From assembly GCF_913060805.1 (NCBI RefSeq), contig NZ_CAJXTC010000010.1, positions 1 to 64,000 on the forward strand: 64,000 nt of DNA, in the 5' to 3' direction. The DNA is from an uncultured Draconibacterium sp. (GTDB taxonomy: Bacteria; Bacteroidota; Bacteroidia; Bacteroidales; Prolixibacteraceae). Shown here one piece after another: positions 62,150-64,000 of the stretch (positions within the stretch are counted from its first letter, which is position 1; every line of letters starts with the position of its first letter). The translations under genes were made by a program, and so were the position numbers. A model generated the notes under the pieces. It was not told the origin of the DNA. It worked only from the letters and a program-made list of their open reading frames with translations, and did no database searches.

Positions 62150-63262
62150 GTGAAACATACAATTACTATTCTATTATTTGCATCGCTGTTTTTTACTTCG
62201 TGCACCGAAAAGCCGGCAGACCAAAGCGGTTTGCCGGAAATTCTGCTGAAAAAATCGCAGGATATTTTACCCATTTCAAGTTTTGTTGAAAATCTGGATT
62301 ACCTGGAATTAAAAGTAAACGAAGCCAAAATTGAGTTTGGCGATATTCTGGATGTTAAAGAGTTGGATGGCGATTTGATCATTCATCAGCGCCGGGCTCG
62401 CGAAATCAGCTTTATCCGCTTTACCCGAAAAGGCGATTTTATAAATACCATTGTAAGCAATAGAGAGGGGAGTGGTAAAATTAAACAACCACTGGATATA
62501 ATTTGCTATCAGAATGATTTTGCTGTATTGGCCGAAGATGGAATTTACATTGTTGGTAAAGACGGTAAATACAAAGCCAAACTAATTGCTGCCAAAATGC
62601 CGGGAACTAAATTCTTTGAATCGAACAACCAGTTTTATGTGGTAAACGATGTTCCTGATTACGGGTTGTACACTGTTTATTCACAAAATGGGAATGCGAA
62701 AAAAGTGTCATTTCCTGAAGATCGACTAAAAGATTTGGGACATTCGAATCTTGCAGTTTCAGGAACGAATAATATTTCACTGGTTTCGTCGTACAGCGAC
62801 ACGGTTTTTGCCTATAATAATTCGGCTTTTCAACCCGAGTATTTAATTGAAAGCGACGGTTACCCATCATTTGCCGAAATGTGGCGAAACACCGGCGACA
62901 AGGACGATATTGAAACGCTGAAATATATTCACAATACGCACCATTCGAAAATTAAAAGCTACTTCGAAAACAGCAATTATATTTTCCTGACCTATTGGCT
63001 GGGCTCGCATCAAACCACTGCCCTGATTAATAAGAACGGTTGGGAAGCTACGTACTTTGCCGAGGCGGTAAATAATATTGATGGTGGAATTTGGGACAAT
63101 CCATCGTTTCTTTCGCAGGCCAACGAGTTGTACATTCCGATTACCGCCTACAAAGTTAGCGGGCACAAAATTTCGGATAAACGTCATAACGAGTTCGAGA
63201 AAGTGCAACTGCATATTGCGGCTACCGGAAATCCGGTTTTAATGCGTTGCCAGCTGAAATAG
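62150..63262 (+). CDS. 6-bladed beta-propeller lipoprotein
   Basis: 370 residues from GTG 62150 (VKHTITILLFASLFFTSC); the upstream GTG at 62051 would place 33 unrelated residues before the lipoprotein signal. Lipobox FFTSC. The body matches the Bacteroidota 6-bladed beta-propeller family (LPISSFVENLDYLELKVNEAKIEFGDILDVKELDGDLIIHQRRAREISFIRFTRKGDFINTIVSNREGSGKIKQPLDI). Surface lipoprotein, probably ligand binding; function not known. Confidence 0.82.
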   Translation: MKHTITILLFASLFFTSCTEKPADQSGLPEILLKKSQDILPISSFVENLDYLELKVNEAKIEFGDILDVKELDGDLIIHQRRAREISFIRFTRKGDFINTIVSNREGSGKIKQPLDIICYQNDFAVLAEDGIYIVGKDGKYKAKLIAAKMPGTKFFESNNQFYVVNDVPDYGLYTVYSQNGNAKKVSFPEDRLKDLGHSNLAVSGTNNISLVSSYSDTVFAYNNSAFQPEYLIESDGYPSFAEMWRNTGDKDDIETLKYIHNTHHSKIKSYFENSNYIFLTYWLGSHQTTALINKNGWEATYFAEAVNNIDGGIWDNPSFLSQANELYIPITAYKVSGHKISDKRHNEFEKVQLHIAATGNPVLMRCQLK

Positions 63263-63263
63263 G

Positions 63264-63884
63264 TTAATCGAAATACGTTTCTGTGCGTTCACCCCGTTTA
63301 TATTCATACATCATTTTTATTTGTGCTTCGTTGTTTCGCGGAAGTGAAAGTGCCGGAAGTTCGTTTTCCTTAAACCAGCCCACGTCGCAGGTTTCCGGCC
63401 CGGTAGAAATGGTGTCACTCTGTTTTTCGCAAAGCAGAAAAATCTTGTAAACGTATTCAAAAGCCGGAGGCATATTTTGTTTTTGCTTGTCCATAATGGC
63501 CAAAAGACGCGTGGCTTTTACCTGTAATCCGGCTTCTTCCATACATTCTTTTTCCGCAACTTCGCCGGGGCTGTAAGCAATATCCGTCCATCCGCCGGGT
63601 AGTGCCCAAAGTTGATCCGCTTTTTCTTGTACCAACAGAATCTCGTCGTTTTCGTTAAAAACGACAGCTCTAACATCCACTTTGGGCGTTCGGTAACCGT
63701 TACGTTCTTCAATAACCGGTATAATATCAGAAACTGGTATGCGGGTGATTTTCTCCAGCATTTCCAGGCAGATATCTCGTATTTCCTGGTAGCGTTCAAT
63801 GTCGTAAGGAATTGTGTTGTATTCCAGCCCAATTTCCGCCAGGGCATGCAGCCGTTTTATTTTCTCGAAATAGTAGTTGCTCAT
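63264..63884 (-). CDS. NUDIX hydrolase with N-terminal extension
   Basis: 206 residues: a helical N-terminal domain (YYFEKIKRLHALAEIGLEYNTIPYDIERYQEIRDICLEML) of the Nudix_N_2 type, then a NUDIX domain with GGWTDIAYSPGEVAEKECMEEAGL (complete box). This layout is typical of enzymes often annotated as ADP-ribose pyrophosphatases; substrate unproven. Convergent with the propeller gene, whose stop is one base away. Confidence 0.9.
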   Translation of the reverse strand: MSNYYFEKIKRLHALAEIGLEYNTIPYDIERYQEIRDICLEMLEKITRIPVSDIIPVIEERNGYRTPKVDVRAVVFNENDEILLVQEKADQLWALPGGWTDIAYSPGEVAEKECMEEAGLQVKATRLLAIMDKQKQNMPPAFEYVYKIFLLCEKQSDTISTGPETCDVGWFKENELPALSLPRNNEAQIKMMYEYKRGERTETYFD

Positions 63885-63940
63885 CTTTTTAATGAATTGA
63901 TTTTGTGTGTTTGAGGTAATCTCTTTTTATACTTAAAACT

Positions 63941-64000
63941 TTACTGTTCTTTTTTTACCAGCATTAGTTTGTTGCCTTCCAGTTCAGAATATCCCTGGTC
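63941..64000 (-). CDS. 3' end of a gene cut by the window edge
   Basis: An open frame runs from the right edge to a TAA at 63941-63943, encoding DQGYSELEGNKLMLVKKEQ. It ends 56 bases before the NUDIX start on the same strand. The pattern (EGNKLML) resembles the last strands of a small lipocalin-like or META-type domain, but 19 residues are too few to assign. Confidence 0.45.
   Translation of the reverse strand, partial: DQGYSELEGNKLMLVKKEQ

Noticed and set aside
1-64000. tRNA genes, CRISPR arrays, prophage
   Set aside because: I read the intergenic gaps for cloverleaf-like T-arm sequences, regularly spaced repeats and phage genes and saw none; a tRNAscan or CRISPR search would settle this.

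Overview
The window reads as a chromosomal segment of a Bacteroidota bacterium, most likely an anaerobic or facultative marine-type member of the Marinilabiliales/Prolixibacteraceae. That placement is inferred from gene content only: a NigD-like lipoprotein, DUF1080/concanavalin-like secreted proteins, a GH88/105 hydrolase, a 6-bladed-propeller lipoprotein, a membrane LytTR protein, DUF5777, Bacteroidota-style TAnnTTTG -7 promoter elements and almost no Shine-Dalgarno sites. The DNA is AT-rich and densely coding, with no sign of prophage, plasmid, CRISPR or rRNA.

Layout. 0.2-4.3 kb: dTDP-rhamnose genes rfbA-rfbC-rfbD followed by a phosphohexomutase. 4.4-8.5 kb: secreted sugar-associated proteins, a membrane-anchored HTH-like protein and an exported nitroreductase. 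8.5-20 kb: redox and stress functions (OhrR-type regulator plus nitroreductase, MsrA, free-Met-sulfoxide reductase), RluF, a LamB-like porin, a degenerate LytM protein, an aminotransferase and a REP-associated tyrosine transposase (RAYT) bracketed by palindromes. 20-31.6 kb: HisS, HutH, thioredoxin, NigD-like protein, S41 protease, PgpH, NlpC/P60 peptidase with an adjacent 30-residue membrane microprotein, NUDIX and C69 dipeptidase. 31.7-35.8 kb: a five-gene molybdenum-cofactor operon (mobB-like, moeA, moaA, moaC, MOSC-MogA fusion) behind a GC-rich structured leader that resembles a Moco/Tuco riboswitch.

36.8-50.4 kb is the most unusual region: a co-directional cluster on the minus strand running from a Crp/Fnr regulator through a collagen-like hexaheme lipoprotein, a monoheme lipoprotein, a DUF5777 putative beta-barrel, a membrane heptaheme cytochrome, a b-type cytochrome, a 19-heme cytochrome fused to a cytochrome b membrane domain, a NapC/NirT-type cytochrome, a tetraheme c554-like cytochrome and a fused CcsBA heme-ligation protein. 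I count 44 c-heme motifs. No terminal reductase (NrfA, Nap, Otr-like) is recognisable, so an electron conduit from menaquinol through the periplasm towards the outer membrane is the best working idea.

50.7-59.1 kb: argB and a histidine operon (hisG-hisD-hisC-hisB ... hisH) interrupted by purU, a tlpA-type thiol reductase, a four-helix-bundle protein and a GIY-YIG nuclease. The last two are each flanked by inverted copies of short repeats. The operon starts with a classical attenuator: a 20-residue leader peptide containing HHGHH, then a terminator just before hisG. hisA, hisF and hisIE are not here. 59.4-64 kb: GH88/105 hydrolase, small exported protein, LytTR membrane regulator, propeller lipoprotein, NUDIX protein and a gene cut by the window edge.

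A recurring theme is small, structured, possibly mobile intergenic DNA: RAYT palindromes with a third copy about 9 kb away, an element of about 158 bp with terminal inverted repeats and a 9-bp direct repeat, a 92-bp structured repeat present at 9.8 kb and 59.2 kb, REP-like elements around GIY-YIG, and tandem motifs around the four-helix gene.
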